Of a stretch of 64,000 nt of DNA, positions 28,418-37,308 are shown piece after piece. How positions within the stretch are numbered: position 1 is the stretch's first letter; every line of letters begins with the position of its first letter. The notes under the pieces are model-generated. The model was not told the origin of the DNA, ran no database searches, and saw only the letters and a program-made list of their open reading frames with translations. The stretch comes from an uncultured Bacilli bacterium. GTDB lineage: Bacteria; Bacillota_I; Bacilli_A; RFN20; CAG-826. The DNA lies in the NCBI GenBank assembly GCA_944327845.1, contig CALVHN010000001.1, positions 259,089-323,088 on the forward strand. Direction: 5' to 3'. Position numbers and translations under genes: made by a program.

Positions 28418-28612
28418 ATGTCAAGAATTTGTCCTATAACTGGTAAAAAACCTGTAAGCGGTAATAAAAGATCTCATTCCCTAAGAGCAACAAGAAGAAG
28501 ATGGGATGTAAACTTACAAACATATACTCTTATTATTGATGGTAAGAAATGTAAAGTAAGAATGAGTGCTAGAGGATATCGTACCCTAAATAGATCATTA
28601 AAAGAAAATTAA
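28418..28612 (+). CDS. rpmB: 50S ribosomal protein L28
   Basis: A 64-residue ribosomal protein with the L28 pattern: CPITGKKPVSGNKRSHS, TRRRWDVNLQ, then KKCKVRMSARGYRTL. There is a single Cys near the N-terminus rather than a CxxC pair, so this is the non-zinc form. GGAGGT is well placed before the ATG. It is monocistronic, with its own promoter and a strong terminator. Confidence 0.97.
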   Translation: MSRICPITGKKPVSGNKRSHSLRATRRRWDVNLQTYTLIIDGKKCKVRMSARGYRTLNRSLKEN

Positions 28613-28613
28613 T

Positions 28614-28643
28614 AAAGCTTCCTTCGGGAAGCTTTTATTTTTA
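28614..28643 (+). terminator. rpmB terminator (possibly bidirectional)
   Basis: A 9-bp stem AAAGCTTCC/GGAAGCTTT closes a TTCG tetraloop (28614-28635), followed by TTTTATTTTT. It may also end transcription arriving from the minus strand gene that stops at 28668. Confidence 0.9.
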
Positions 28644-28667
28644 AATAAATATAATAAAAATTACAAA

Positions 28668-29357
28668 TTAGAAAAACATCGCTAAAAACAAAGGAACAAG
28701 TTCTAACACAAAAGCTAAAAAAGCACCCCATTCAAGCATACATAAATAAGAAAATTTAGGTCTTTCATAATTATCACCTTCATATTTGACTAGTTTTGCC
28801 CAGTTTTTAAATGAAGGATTAAACATTAATAAAATTAATAAAGCAATAAAAATTAAACAAATAAAGAAAATAACAATTCTCACTTCATTTCTTATTTCAT
28901 ATCTTAAAAATACATCAGTTCCAAAATAAAGTAGCATCATTAAATAAGAGCATAAAATAGAAATAACAAAAATAACCGTAGAAATTACATGTCCTTTAAA
29001 GTTAGAAAGCTTAGTAAAACATATTGAAATAAAAGAAATTGCACTAATTATCGATATTCCAAATAAAATATATCCCGCAGCAATAGTCCATCCACCTCTT
29101 GTAGCAAGTTCTCTTCCGTTAATAAAAGCAAAAGCAAAAAAAGGAAAAATTAATAAAAGACAAGCTACAACTAAAGAAATAGCATAAATCCAAGAATATT
29201 TTGAATTCTTGCGAAAACAATTTAACTCATATGGAAAATGTCTAAAAAAAGAATATTTCTTTGCTCCAGTTTTATTAAAAGAATAAATTTCACATCCAAA
29301 TAATAAACCAAATCCAAATATAGCTAATAAAGCTAAAATAATAGCTAAAGTATACAT
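28668..29357 (-). CDS. multi-pass membrane protein of unknown function
   Basis: A 229-residue protein with about six hydrophobic segments (roughly residues 3-22, 54-80, 90-115, 120-145, 162-182, 205-228) and short charged loops. I recognise no family. It overlaps the rpe stop by one nucleotide, so it is translated from the kinase-rpe message. In many Bacilli a thiamine pyrophosphokinase gene sits at this place, but this protein is unrelated. Confidence 0.65.
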   Translation of the reverse strand: MYTLAIILALLAIFGFGLLFGCEIYSFNKTGAKKYSFFRHFPYELNCFRKNSKYSWIYAISLVVACLLLIFPFFAFAFINGRELATRGGWTIAAGYILFGISIISAISFISICFTKLSNFKGHVISTVIFVISILCSYLMMLLYFGTDVFLRYEIRNEVRIVIFFICLIFIALLILLMFNPSFKNWAKLVKYEGDNYERPKFSYLCMLEWGAFLAFVLELVPLFLAMFF

Positions 29358-30013
29358 TAAACCAACTCCTTTAATTTATTTATCGCTTCTTTACGATCTT
29401 TTGCTTTAAAAATATATGAACCAGAAACCAAAACATCTGCACCTACTTTAACACACTTATTTCCAGTTTCTTGATTAATTCCACCATCAACTTCAATTAA
29501 ATAAGAAAGATTGGATTTTTCTCGATACTGTGCAAGCTTTTTGATTTTTTCTAAGCTTGAATCGATGAATTTTTGTCCTCCAAAACCAGGCTCAACACTC
29601 ATTACTAAAATCAAATCAACATCGTTTAAAATATCATATGGAATATCTGTATTAGGTTTAATTGAAATACCTAATTTAACATTTTTATTATTTAAATATT
29701 CTTTTATATTTTTAATTTTATTTTTTTCAATTGTTTCATAATGTAATGTAATTAAATTTGGATTGCATTTTAAAAAGTCGTCAAGATATTTTAAAGGTTC
29801 ATTAATCATTAAATGAATATCATTAAAAGCATTGATCTTAAAAGAAATTGAAGAAATTACACTTACACCAAATGAAATATTATTTACAAAATTTCCATCC
29901 ATTACATCGTAATGAATCCAATCGCTTCCACTTAAGACTACGTCATTTACATCATAATATAAATTTGAAAAATCGCTACTTAAAATTGACGCTGAAACCA
30001 ATACTTTTTTCAT
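29357..30013 (-). CDS. rpe: ribulose-phosphate 3-epimerase
   Basis: A 218-residue TIM-barrel enzyme interconverting ribulose-5-phosphate and xylulose-5-phosphate in the pentose phosphate pathway. Catalytic signatures are present: ASILSSDFSNL, IHYDVMDGNFVNNISFG, NDIHLMI (metal His), LILVMSVEPGFGGQKF, and the catalytic Asp in YLIEVDGGI. The length is normal. It follows the Ser/Thr kinase gene by 15 bp as in the usual Firmicutes cluster; rsgA, commonly between them, is missing. Confidence 0.96.
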   Translation of the reverse strand: MKKVLVSASILSSDFSNLYYDVNDVVLSGSDWIHYDVMDGNFVNNISFGVSVISSISFKINAFNDIHLMINEPLKYLDDFLKCNPNLITLHYETIEKNKIKNIKEYLNNKNVKLGISIKPNTDIPYDILNDVDLILVMSVEPGFGGQKFIDSSLEKIKKLAQYREKSNLSYLIEVDGGINQETGNKCVKVGADVLVSGSYIFKAKDRKEAINKLKELV

Positions 30014-30028
30014 AATTAAATTTTATCA

Positions 30029-30916
30029 TTAATCATTTAAAAGACCAAATAGCCTCTTAAATATTCCTCGGCTTTTACTAAAAAGTTTTTTATTTTTTAA
30101 TAAAGCAGATAAATCATTTTTAAATTCTTCACAAGTTTTATATCTATTAAAAATATTTTTATCAGTTGCTTTTCTTATTATTTCATCAACATCATTTGGA
30201 AGATTAGGAATTGTTTTTAAAACTGATGGAACTATATTTTTAAGTTGCATTTTCGCAACTTCACTTGGATTTTCACTATCAAAAGGAACCTTTCCTGTTA
30301 AAATTTCATAAAAAACTATTCCAATTGCATAAATATCTGTTTGAAATGATGGTTTTAATCCTTTTATTAATTCTGGAGCTAAATATTGTGCCGTTCCCAT
30401 AATCTTTTTTGTTTCATTTAAATTTAATGAAGAGCCTTTAACAAAAGATATCCCAAAATCAGTAATTTTAACTCCGCCATCATTTAAAATAAAAATATTT
30501 AATGGTTTAATATCTCGATGAATTATTTGTTTTGAATGTAAATAACTTATTGCATCTAAAACTTGAATGATAATTGAACAAGCTTCATTTAAAGAAAGAT
30601 ATCTTTTATAATCTAGAACTTCTCTTAAAGTTTGTTCTTTAATAAATTCATTTACAATATAAGGAAGATCATCAACTTCACCATAATCATAAATCTTTAC
30701 GATATTAGGATGATTTAAGCTTGCAGAAATTTTTGCTTCATTTTGAAAGCGGATTAAGTTCTCTAAATTATCTCGAAATTCACTTTTTAAAATTTTTATT
30801 GCAACATTTCTTTTAAAAATAATGTCCCTTGCTTCAAAAACATTCGACATTCCACCGCTTGCAATATTTGCAATAATTTTATATCTATCATCAATAATTG
30901 AATTAATTTTAATCAT
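30029..30916 (-). CDS. prkC: Ser/Thr protein kinase, PrkC-like without PASTA domains
   Basis: A 295-residue Hanks-type kinase. Visible are the Gly-rich loop IASGGMSNVF, Lys in VAIKIL, the catalytic loop IHRDIKPLNI, DFGIS, and GTAQYLAPE. Typical PrkC/PknB continues with a membrane helix and extracellular PASTA repeats that bind muropeptides. Here the protein ends about 25 residues after the kinase fold with a basic, amphipathic tail (KKLFSKSRGIFKRLFGLL). I chose ATG 30916, which overlaps the phosphatase stop by 8 nt; an upstream start at 30961 would add residues outside the kinase fold. Confidence 0.93.
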   Translation of the reverse strand: MIKINSIIDDRYKIIANIASGGMSNVFEARDIIFKRNVAIKILKSEFRDNLENLIRFQNEAKISASLNHPNIVKIYDYGEVDDLPYIVNEFIKEQTLREVLDYKRYLSLNEACSIIIQVLDAISYLHSKQIIHRDIKPLNIFILNDGGVKITDFGISFVKGSSLNLNETKKIMGTAQYLAPELIKGLKPSFQTDIYAIGIVFYEILTGKVPFDSENPSEVAKMQLKNIVPSVLKTIPNLPNDVDEIIRKATDKNIFNRYKTCEEFKNDLSALLKNKKLFSKSRGIFKRLFGLLND

Positions 30917-31664
30917 TAATATATTCCCATAACGCACAGGAAATGTTGTCACTTCCACCATTAAAATTAGCTAGGTTAATAAGTGAGCAAACTTTTTCTT
31001 TTGTTGTATCTTTAGTTCTTAAAATACTTTCAATATCTTTAAGTTGGACACTATTATATAGTCCATCACTGCATAGTAATATCGATTCCATCGAATATTT
31101 TAAAACTTTTATATCATAAGATAATCTCGAGGATAAACCTAAAGCATTAAGTAAAATATGCTTTTTTGGATGGGTTTCAAGTTCTTTCTTATTAATCTTA
31201 TTTGAGTTATATAAGTAATTAGCATATGTTTGATCTTCAAAAACTTGATTTGCTTTTTTATCTTTATATAAATAAATTCTACTATCTCCAACGTTAATTA
31301 AAATTAGTTTATTTTTATAAATTAAAGCACAAACAAGTGTTGTCCCTAATTCAGACTTATTAACTTTATTTTGATAACTAAAAAGTCTTTTATTTACTTT
31401 TTTAATCGTAGAAATAAGCCATTTTTTAGCAAAAAATAAAGAAAGAAAACCATTTTTTTCTTTAAATTTATTGATTAGATAGTTGACTGCAATAGTTGAA
31501 GCGAAATCGCCATTTTTTGTTCCACCCATTCCATCAGCTAAAACCATTAAAACATTAGATTTTGAATTTACAGTAATTTTAACTTCATCTTCATTTATTA
31601 ATCTAACTTTACCAATATTTTTATCGTAATAATAAGAACCATTAAAGATTTTTTGCTTTTTCAT
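30909..31664 (-). CDS. prpC: PP2C-family protein phosphatase (PrpC/Stp)
   Basis: A 251-residue metal-dependent phosphatase that reverses phosphorylation by the adjacent kinase. The PPM motifs are present: GKVRLINEDE, VLADGMGG (metal Asp), NVGDSRIYLY, LCSDGLYN, and GGSDNISCAL with the final metal Asp. The N-terminus has a short extra stretch before the fold. It overlaps rlmN upstream by 23 nt and prkC downstream by 8 nt, so the stoichiometry is probably coupled. Confidence 0.94.
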   Translation of the reverse strand: MKKQKIFNGSYYYDKNIGKVRLINEDEVKITVNSKSNVLMVLADGMGGTKNGDFASTIAVNYLINKFKEKNGFLSLFFAKKWLISTIKKVNKRLFSYQNKVNKSELGTTLVCALIYKNKLILINVGDSRIYLYKDKKANQVFEDQTYANYLYNSNKINKKELETHPKKHILLNALGLSSRLSYDIKVLKYSMESILLCSDGLYNSVQLKDIESILRTKDTTKEKVCSLINLANFNGGSDNISCALWEYIND

Positions 31665-32685
31665 TTTTAGCCCTCAATTGACCACAAGCTGCATCAATAT
31701 CGGTTCCAAATTCCTTACGTATTGTCGCATTAACACCATTTTTCATCAATACATCGAGAAAATTATGAATTCGATTATTAGAGCTCCTTTGATATTTAAG
31801 TTCATTTACAGGATTATATGGAATAAGATTAACATAAGCTAAAGTTCCTTTAATTAAGTTAGCTAACTCTAATGCACATTCATCACTATCATTAATATCC
31901 CTTAATAAAATATATTCAAAAGTTACTCTTCTGCCAGCGGTCTTCTCATAATATTTTACTGCTTCCATCAATTCTTCAATAGGATATTTTCGATTAATAG
32001 GCATGACTTTGTTTCTAATTTCATTATTAGGAGCATGTAAAGAAATAGCTAAATTAATTTGTAGACCTTCATTAGCATATTGTTTAATTTTTTCAACTAA
32101 ACCACAAGTTGAAACAGTGATATGTCTTGCACCAATTGCAAACCCATATGGATGATTTAAAATACGAACAAAATCTAAAACATTATTATAATTATCAAAA
32201 GGTTCACCTGTTCCCATGACAACAACATGAGTAATTTTTTCATTTTTTTCAGCTAATAAAGAATTTAAAACTAAAATTTGTCCGACAAGCTCAGCAACTT
32301 CTAAATTTCTTTGTTTTTTAAATAATCCTGAAGCACAAAAACAGCACCCCATATTGCAACCAACTTGACTAGTAACACAAGCAACATTTCCATAATTATA
32401 TTTCATTAAAACAGTTTCAATTTTACTGTTATCTTCAAGTTCTAATAAAAGTTTAATTGTCCCATCGCTACTATCTTGTCTTTTATAAATAGCAGGAACT
32501 TTTAAGTAAAAATCTTTTTTTAAAACATCAATGAACTTTTTTGAAATATCGCTCATTAAGTCAAAATCAGAAACCTTTTTTTCATAAATCCACTTAAAAA
32601 GTTGAGTAGCACGATACTTTTTTTGGCCATACTCTTCCATCAAGTTCTCTAATTTTTTAATTTCAAAATTATATAAATTTATCAT
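31642..32685 (-). CDS. rlmN: dual-specificity 23S rRNA/tRNA adenine-C2 methyltransferase
   Basis: A 347-residue radical SAM enzyme that methylates A2503 of 23S rRNA and A37 of some tRNAs. The radical SAM cluster motif is CNMGCCFC. MGTGEPFDNY, HITVSTCGLVEKI, NLAISLHAPN, and the C-terminal GTDIDAACGQL with the methyl-carrying Cys are all visible. Length is normal. Its start overlaps the stop of the RsmB-like gene in ATGA. Confidence 0.97.
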   Translation of the reverse strand: MINLYNFEIKKLENLMEEYGQKKYRATQLFKWIYEKKVSDFDLMSDISKKFIDVLKKDFYLKVPAIYKRQDSSDGTIKLLLELEDNSKIETVLMKYNYGNVACVTSQVGCNMGCCFCASGLFKKQRNLEVAELVGQILVLNSLLAEKNEKITHVVVMGTGEPFDNYNNVLDFVRILNHPYGFAIGARHITVSTCGLVEKIKQYANEGLQINLAISLHAPNNEIRNKVMPINRKYPIEELMEAVKYYEKTAGRRVTFEYILLRDINDSDECALELANLIKGTLAYVNLIPYNPVNELKYQRSSNNRIHNFLDVLMKNGVNATIRKEFGTDIDAACGQLRAKNEKAKNL

Positions 32686-33959
32686 CTAGTTTTCCTTAAA
32701 ATTGCATAATAATAAATTGAATTTAATTGATCTTGAGGGAAGAATATTTCTTCATGTACAAGTTTAAAATCGGAATAACTATTTAAAAACTTTTGAATCA
32801 TAACAATAGTTTCTTTTAAATCTAAAGTATCAACAACATATACTAAATAACCTTCATTTTTAACAAAATTTGCTAATGATTCTAATCCTTCTTTTTGATT
32901 AAAAATAATTTCATCTAAGTTATTAACATCAAAATTAACAGCATATTCAGCATTTCTACGATAAAGTTCAATTGCACTAGAACGTGGATAATAAAAAATC
33001 ATATCTTGTTTTTCTGAAATATATGCATTTACTCCAGTGATTGAAGATTCAAAAGAAGAAAAAGATTTTAACTGATTATATTTTTTAATTTTAGATACTA
33101 ATTCAAAATTTTCTTTTTTATCTTTCTCAAGTAAAAGAATATCATTATTTTCACCATATCTTGAAATTGGTAAAAAGAAATCAAAATTTCTATCGCCAAT
33201 ATAGATAGTAACTTTTCCTTCACTCATTGAAGGTAAAAATTTTAAAATTGAATAAGCTGCTTGCTGAATTGGTATTAAAGTAAAATTATGGACAAATGCT
33301 TCTTTTTTAATTGAAGTATTAAGTTTAAATCGATAAAAATCAGATGTAATAGACTCATAATTTTTATTTAATTCATCAATAAGTTTTTCTTCACTAGAAA
33401 ATTTATTGACAAGAACATATTGATTAGGCATTTTAGAGCTTGCTTTAATAAAAGGAAGCAAATATTCTCTACCATATTGGCTATGAATCATTTTTATTAA
33501 CCAAATTGGCATATTATATTGGCAAGAAAAATATTGAAAAGTTCCGACCTTAACATTAGGAATATGATATTTCTTCTTTTCTTCTAAAAGTTTAGAAAAT
33601 TCTTGAAGTTGCTCTTCAGTCAATTCAACTTTAGATTTTGAAAAGTGATTCTTTAATAAATCAATTGCTTCTTCTTTTTCAGTATATTTTTTTAAACTTC
33701 CAAAAATATAACAAATTCCAATAGCAATAATATCTTCTACTCTAACTGTTTTAAAAACATTTTTAGAAAAAACGGAAATGAAATAATAATTTCTTAAAAA
33801 TAAACCACCAACAGCAATACAATTTGCTTTATCATGAGTATTTTTAAAATTTTTAATCTTCTTAACGCTGAAAGATAAAGAATTTTTATTAGTAAGTACA
33901 TCTTTTATTAGTTCAAAGCATACATTATAAAAAGGTAAGGATTTATTTGTCATCATCAA
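32682..33959 (-). CDS. RsmB-like protein lacking methyltransferase catalytic motifs (probable pseudoenzyme)
   Basis: A 425-residue protein aligned by eye along the whole of RsmB (16S rRNA m5C967 methyltransferase). It has an N-terminal NusB-like helical domain, the linker motif MPIWLIKMIHSQYG, then VLVN for the family's LRVN, and a Rossmann-like C-terminus ending YYYAILRK. However, the SAM-binding DxCAAPGGKT is replaced by IYIGDRNFDF. Motif IV (DAPCSG) reads FYYPRSS, and motif VI (STCS) reads VVDTL. Both catalytic cysteines are therefore gone. The frame is intact and full length, so this is not simple decay. It occupies the usual rsmB place before rlmN. GATGATGACAAATAAATCC surrounds the start; ATG at 33953 is equally possible. 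Confidence 0.75.
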   Translation of the reverse strand: MMMTNKSLPFYNVCFELIKDVLTNKNSLSFSVKKIKNFKNTHDKANCIAVGGLFLRNYYFISVFSKNVFKTVRVEDIIAIGICYIFGSLKKYTEKEEAIDLLKNHFSKSKVELTEEQLQEFSKLLEEKKKYHIPNVKVGTFQYFSCQYNMPIWLIKMIHSQYGREYLLPFIKASSKMPNQYVLVNKFSSEEKLIDELNKNYESITSDFYRFKLNTSIKKEAFVHNFTLIPIQQAAYSILKFLPSMSEGKVTIYIGDRNFDFFLPISRYGENNDILLLEKDKKENFELVSKIKKYNQLKSFSSFESSITGVNAYISEKQDMIFYYPRSSAIELYRRNAEYAVNFDVNNLDEIIFNQKEGLESLANFVKNEGYLVYVVDTLDLKETIVMIQKFLNSYSDFKLVHEEIFFPQDQLNSIYYYAILRKTR

Positions 33960-34413
33960 TTATCCCCTTAAATGCATTACCTAAATATAATTCTTCTACG
34001 CTAGGAACTTCATCTTCTTCATCACTTTCATCTTCATCATGTTCATCGTCTTCATAGCTACTTTCTTTTTCAGTAAAATACAAATCAAATTCATCGTTAA
34101 TATGTTTATAAACTGAATTTAAATGGTAATATTCAAATTCCAAAGTAAAATGAAAACAAACATCAGTTAAATAATTTTTAAGTAACTCAAACATTGCTTT
34201 TTCGACATTTTTATATACATCTGGAGCTTTAACTCTAACTATTACATTCCATAAATTTTGCTCATTTCCTGCATGAACTAAAAGTCCTTCATATGCAAAA
34301 AAGTTAACTTCATCCTCAGGTACTTCATATAAATTAGCGATTGTTTTTGTCGCTTCTCTACTGATTTGTCTTATAAGATATGGATCGATTCCTAAAATTG
34401 AAATTGTTATCAT
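33943..34413 (-). CDS. DUF1904-like small protein of unknown function
   Basis: A 156-residue protein. Residues 1-110 form an alpha/beta fold starting ISILGIDPYLIRQISREATK and containing WNVIVRVKAPDVY; I note a resemblance to tautomerase-fold DUF1904 proteins, but this is a weak memory-based call. The last 45 residues are strongly acidic (EDDEHDEDESDEEDE), followed by a short hydrophobic peptide. GGAGAATTTAA precedes the ATG. It lies between priA and the RsmB-like gene, where many Firmicutes have def and fmt, and overlaps the next gene by 17 nt. A candidate promoter is upstream at 34439-34467. Confidence 0.6.
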   Translation of the reverse strand: MITISILGIDPYLIRQISREATKTIANLYEVPEDEVNFFAYEGLLVHAGNEQNLWNVIVRVKAPDVYKNVEKAMFELLKNYLTDVCFHFTLEFEYYHLNSVYKHINDEFDLYFTEKESSYEDDEHDEDESDEEDEVPSVEELYLGNAFKGIIDDDK

Positions 34414-34438
34414 TTAAATTCTCCTAATAAACATAAAG

Positions 34439-34467
34439 ATTTTAAAATAATATGACCTTAAATTCAA
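34439..34467 (-). promoter_or_regulatory. internal promoter between priA and the DUF1904-like gene
   Basis: TTGAAT (34462-34467), 17-bp spacer, TAAAAT (34439-34444) on the minus strand, with a GGAG ribosome site downstream. It overlaps the last codons of priA. Confidence 0.5.
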
Positions 34468-36662
34468 TTGATTACCGGCGGATTTAAAAGAATTTTAATT
34501 CTTATTTTGCTTTCTCGCTTATAAATATCAAGAAGCATTTTTATTGAATCTTTAATTTCAGAGTAATCTTTAATTTTAATTAAAATTGATGTGCGATAAT
34601 TATTTTGAAAAAAATTAATATCATTTGATTTTAAAATAATTGCGTTCTTAGCGACATCTTTAAAGAAATTTTTAATGTTTTCTTGGTTCTCTTTAATTAA
34701 TTTAATATCTTTTGAAGTAATTTGAATTTTTACAAGGTAATAAAAAGGTGGATATTTTAAGCTCTTTCGATTTTTAATTTCTTCATCATAAAAAGAATCA
34801 TAATCTTGAGCTGTTGCAAAAATAATCGCAAAATCAGTAGGAAAATTAGTTTGAATCACCGCTTCTCCTCTTTTTTCACCTCTTCCACATCTTCCAATCA
34901 CTTGATAAATTAGCTGAAATAAATTTTCTCGGCTTTTATATGAAGGAACAAATAATGAATTATCACAGTTTATAACGCCAATTAAACTAACATTTTTAAA
35001 GTCATGCCCTTTTGCAACAATTTGTGTGCCAATTAAAACATTAGCCTTTTTATCATTAAAATCTTGTAAAATAGTTGAGATTTGCAAGGTTTTTGTAATT
35101 CTATCACCATCAAGAGATAAATAATTAACATTAAAAATCTTTTTAAATTCTTCTTCAACTTGTTCAATACCAATGCCATTAAAGATAAAATTTTTCGAAC
35201 CACATTCTGGGCAAGTTGTTGGTTTTTTTATTTTATATTCACAGTGGTGGCATCTTAAAGTATTGTTTTCTTTATGATAAAAAAGAGTCGATCCACATTT
35301 AGGGCAAGTAAAAATATAATTGCATTCTCTACAAGTCATATTGCGCGAAAAACCTTTCGTATTAATTAGTAAAATAACTTGCTCATTATTTAATAAAGTT
35401 TCTTTAATTTTTTGGATTAAATAGACTGAAAAAATATTAGATTTAAAAGAGAAATTTTTTCGATCACCACTATTAATAATTTGTGCTTTTGGAAGATCAA
35501 TTTTATTAAATCTTTGAGGAAGTTCTAATAATTGATAACGATTACTTTTAGCTTTTGACATTGTTTCAATAGAAGGAGTTGCACTACCTAAAACAACTTT
35601 TGCCCCACTTAATTTTGCTCTAATTAAAGCTATATCAATTGTATTATAAGAAAAATTATCGCTTTGATAATAAGAATCATCATGTTCTTCATCGATACAA
35701 ATAAGTTTTAAATCTTTTAAAGGAGCAAAAATTGCACTTCTTGTTCCAATAACAATTTTAGATTGGCCATTTAAAATTTTTCGATACTCATCATAACTTT
35801 CTGCACTAGTTAAGGAAGAATGAATAATACCAATAATATCTTTATCAAAATAACTTAAAATGCGTGATATCATTAATGGCGTTAAAGCTATTTCTGGAAC
35901 CAAAATCAATGCAGAACCCCCATTTTTTATAAAATATTCTGCTAATTTAATATAAACCTCTGTTTTTCCACTTCCAGTTACACCATATAAAAGTGAACAA
36001 ATTTTCTCGCTGTTAATAACATTCAAAAAAGCATCGTTTTGTTTTTCATTTAGCTCAATTTTATCTTCATATTTAAAAGTTTGAAGAATTTTATAACGAT
36101 ATTCTTCTTGCTTTTCTTCTTGAATCAAATTATTGCTTAATAAAGCTTCGATTGATTTTTTCTTTGAACTTATTTCCTTTTTCTCAATTATTTTTTTAAG
36201 TTTAAATTCTTCTAAAAGTTTCAAACTTGTTTTATTTAAATTAAGACATTTATCATCAATATCTTCATTAATTTTATAATAAGTAACATATTTAATTTTT
36301 GCTTCATTTAAACTTCTTGAATTAGGTCTTAAACTTGGTGGCACCATTGCTTGTAAGACGCCAATTAGTGGATAAAAAAATCTTTCTGAAGCAATGGAGG
36401 CAAGGTTTAATAATTCTTGGGAAAAAATTGGAGTCTCATCAATAACTTCATCAATATATTTTATTTCAAAGCCAAATTCTTTTTTTAGTTCTTCTTTTGT
36501 TTTATTTGTATTTTTAACTTCCGTTACAAAACCAATAATATTTTGATGATTAAAATTAACTTTTACTCTAACACCTTTTGAAATTTCACCATTAAAAAGA
36601 TAATAAAAAGAATCTGAAATTTTATGAATTGGATGCTCAATTAGTACACTAACTAATTTCAT
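34464..36662 (-). CDS. priA: primosomal helicase PriA
   Basis: A 732-residue superfamily 2 helicase that reloads the replisome at stalled forks. It has the N-terminal 3'-DNA-binding domain, Walker A GVTGSGKTEVY, the DEEHD box, GSATPS, a paired zinc-binding region (CRECNYIFTCPKCG, CHHCEYKIKKPTTCPECG), LIGTQIVAKGHDF, and QVIGRCGRG. Length is normal. It lies 7 bp after gmk. The genes rpoZ and coaBC, usual between gmk and priA, are absent. Confidence 0.97.
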   Translation of the reverse strand: MKLVSVLIEHPIHKISDSFYYLFNGEISKGVRVKVNFNHQNIIGFVTEVKNTNKTKEELKKEFGFEIKYIDEVIDETPIFSQELLNLASIASERFFYPLIGVLQAMVPPSLRPNSRSLNEAKIKYVTYYKINEDIDDKCLNLNKTSLKLLEEFKLKKIIEKKEISSKKKSIEALLSNNLIQEEKQEEYRYKILQTFKYEDKIELNEKQNDAFLNVINSEKICSLLYGVTGSGKTEVYIKLAEYFIKNGGSALILVPEIALTPLMISRILSYFDKDIIGIIHSSLTSAESYDEYRKILNGQSKIVIGTRSAIFAPLKDLKLICIDEEHDDSYYQSDNFSYNTIDIALIRAKLSGAKVVLGSATPSIETMSKAKSNRYQLLELPQRFNKIDLPKAQIINSGDRKNFSFKSNIFSVYLIQKIKETLLNNEQVILLINTKGFSRNMTCRECNYIFTCPKCGSTLFYHKENNTLRCHHCEYKIKKPTTCPECGSKNFIFNGIGIEQVEEEFKKIFNVNYLSLDGDRITKTLQISTILQDFNDKKANVLIGTQIVAKGHDFKNVSLIGVINCDNSLFVPSYKSRENLFQLIYQVIGRCGRGEKRGEAVIQTNFPTDFAIIFATAQDYDSFYDEEIKNRKSLKYPPFYYLVKIQITSKDIKLIKENQENIKNFFKDVAKNAIILKSNDINFFQNNYRTSILIKIKDYSEIKDSIKMLLDIYKRESKIRIKILLNPPVIN

Positions 36663-36669
36663 ATAATAA

Positions 36670-37245
36670 TTAATCTAATGATTTATTTTTTAAAATATTA
36701 GCAATTTCATTTGCTGCGTTTTCTGGAGAATCATTTACAACAACAAAATCATAAAGTTTATTTAAAGCAATTTCTCTACGAGCTTTATTTAATCTTTCTT
36801 TAACAACTTCATCAGTTTCAGTTCTTCTTCCGCGAATTCGCTTTTCTAATTCTTCAAATGAAGGTGGCATTAAAAATATTGTTACGAATCGATCATCTTC
36901 GGCATAACTTGACATAACTTGTTTTGCTCCTCTTGTTTCGATTTCAATTAAAACATTTTTCCCTTCGTCGCGAAGTTTTTCTACATAAAATTTAGGAGTT
37001 CCATAATAGTTATTAACAAATTTAGCATGTTCTAACAATTCATGGTTTTTAATAGCAGACATAAATTTTTCTTTACTTACAAAAAAATAATCTACACCTT
37101 CGGTTTCTCCTACGCGAGGTTTTCTTGTTGTCATTGAAACAGAATAATAAAGATTTAATGAATCATTATTCATTAAAACTTTTCTAACGGTCCCCTTACC
37201 GACGCCGCTAGGCCCACTCAAAACAATAAGTAATCCCCTCTTCAT
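36670..37245 (-). CDS. gmk: guanylate kinase
   Basis: A 191-residue canonical guanylate kinase converting GMP to GDP. The P-loop is GPSGVGKGTV; MTTRKPRVGETEGVDYFF binds GMP; YYGTP and RIRGRRTETDEVVKERL form the core and lid. No Shine-Dalgarno is visible; TATAAT ends 11 nt before the ATG, which would leave a leader of only about 4 nt. It is divergent from rqcH across a 63-bp gap. A diverged paralogue lies at 2009-2551. Confidence 0.97.
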   Translation of the reverse strand: MKRGLLIVLSGPSGVGKGTVRKVLMNNDSLNLYYSVSMTTRKPRVGETEGVDYFFVSKEKFMSAIKNHELLEHAKFVNNYYGTPKFYVEKLRDEGKNVLIEIETRGAKQVMSSYAEDDRFVTIFLMPPSFEELEKRIRGRRTETDEVVKERLNKARREIALNKLYDFVVVNDSPENAANEIANILKNKSLD

Positions 37246-37293
37246 ATAATATTGAAATTATAAGACAAATTAAGTATAGCTTTCAATTAAATT

Positions 37294-37302
37294 TGATATA
37301 AT
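37294..37302 (+). promoter_or_regulatory. extended -10 for leaderless rqcH
   Basis: TGATATAAT (TG-n-TATAAT) ends 6 nt before the GTG start at 37309. No Shine-Dalgarno and no convincing -35, as is common for extended -10 promoters. Confidence 0.6.
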
Positions 37303-37308
37303 TAATGC

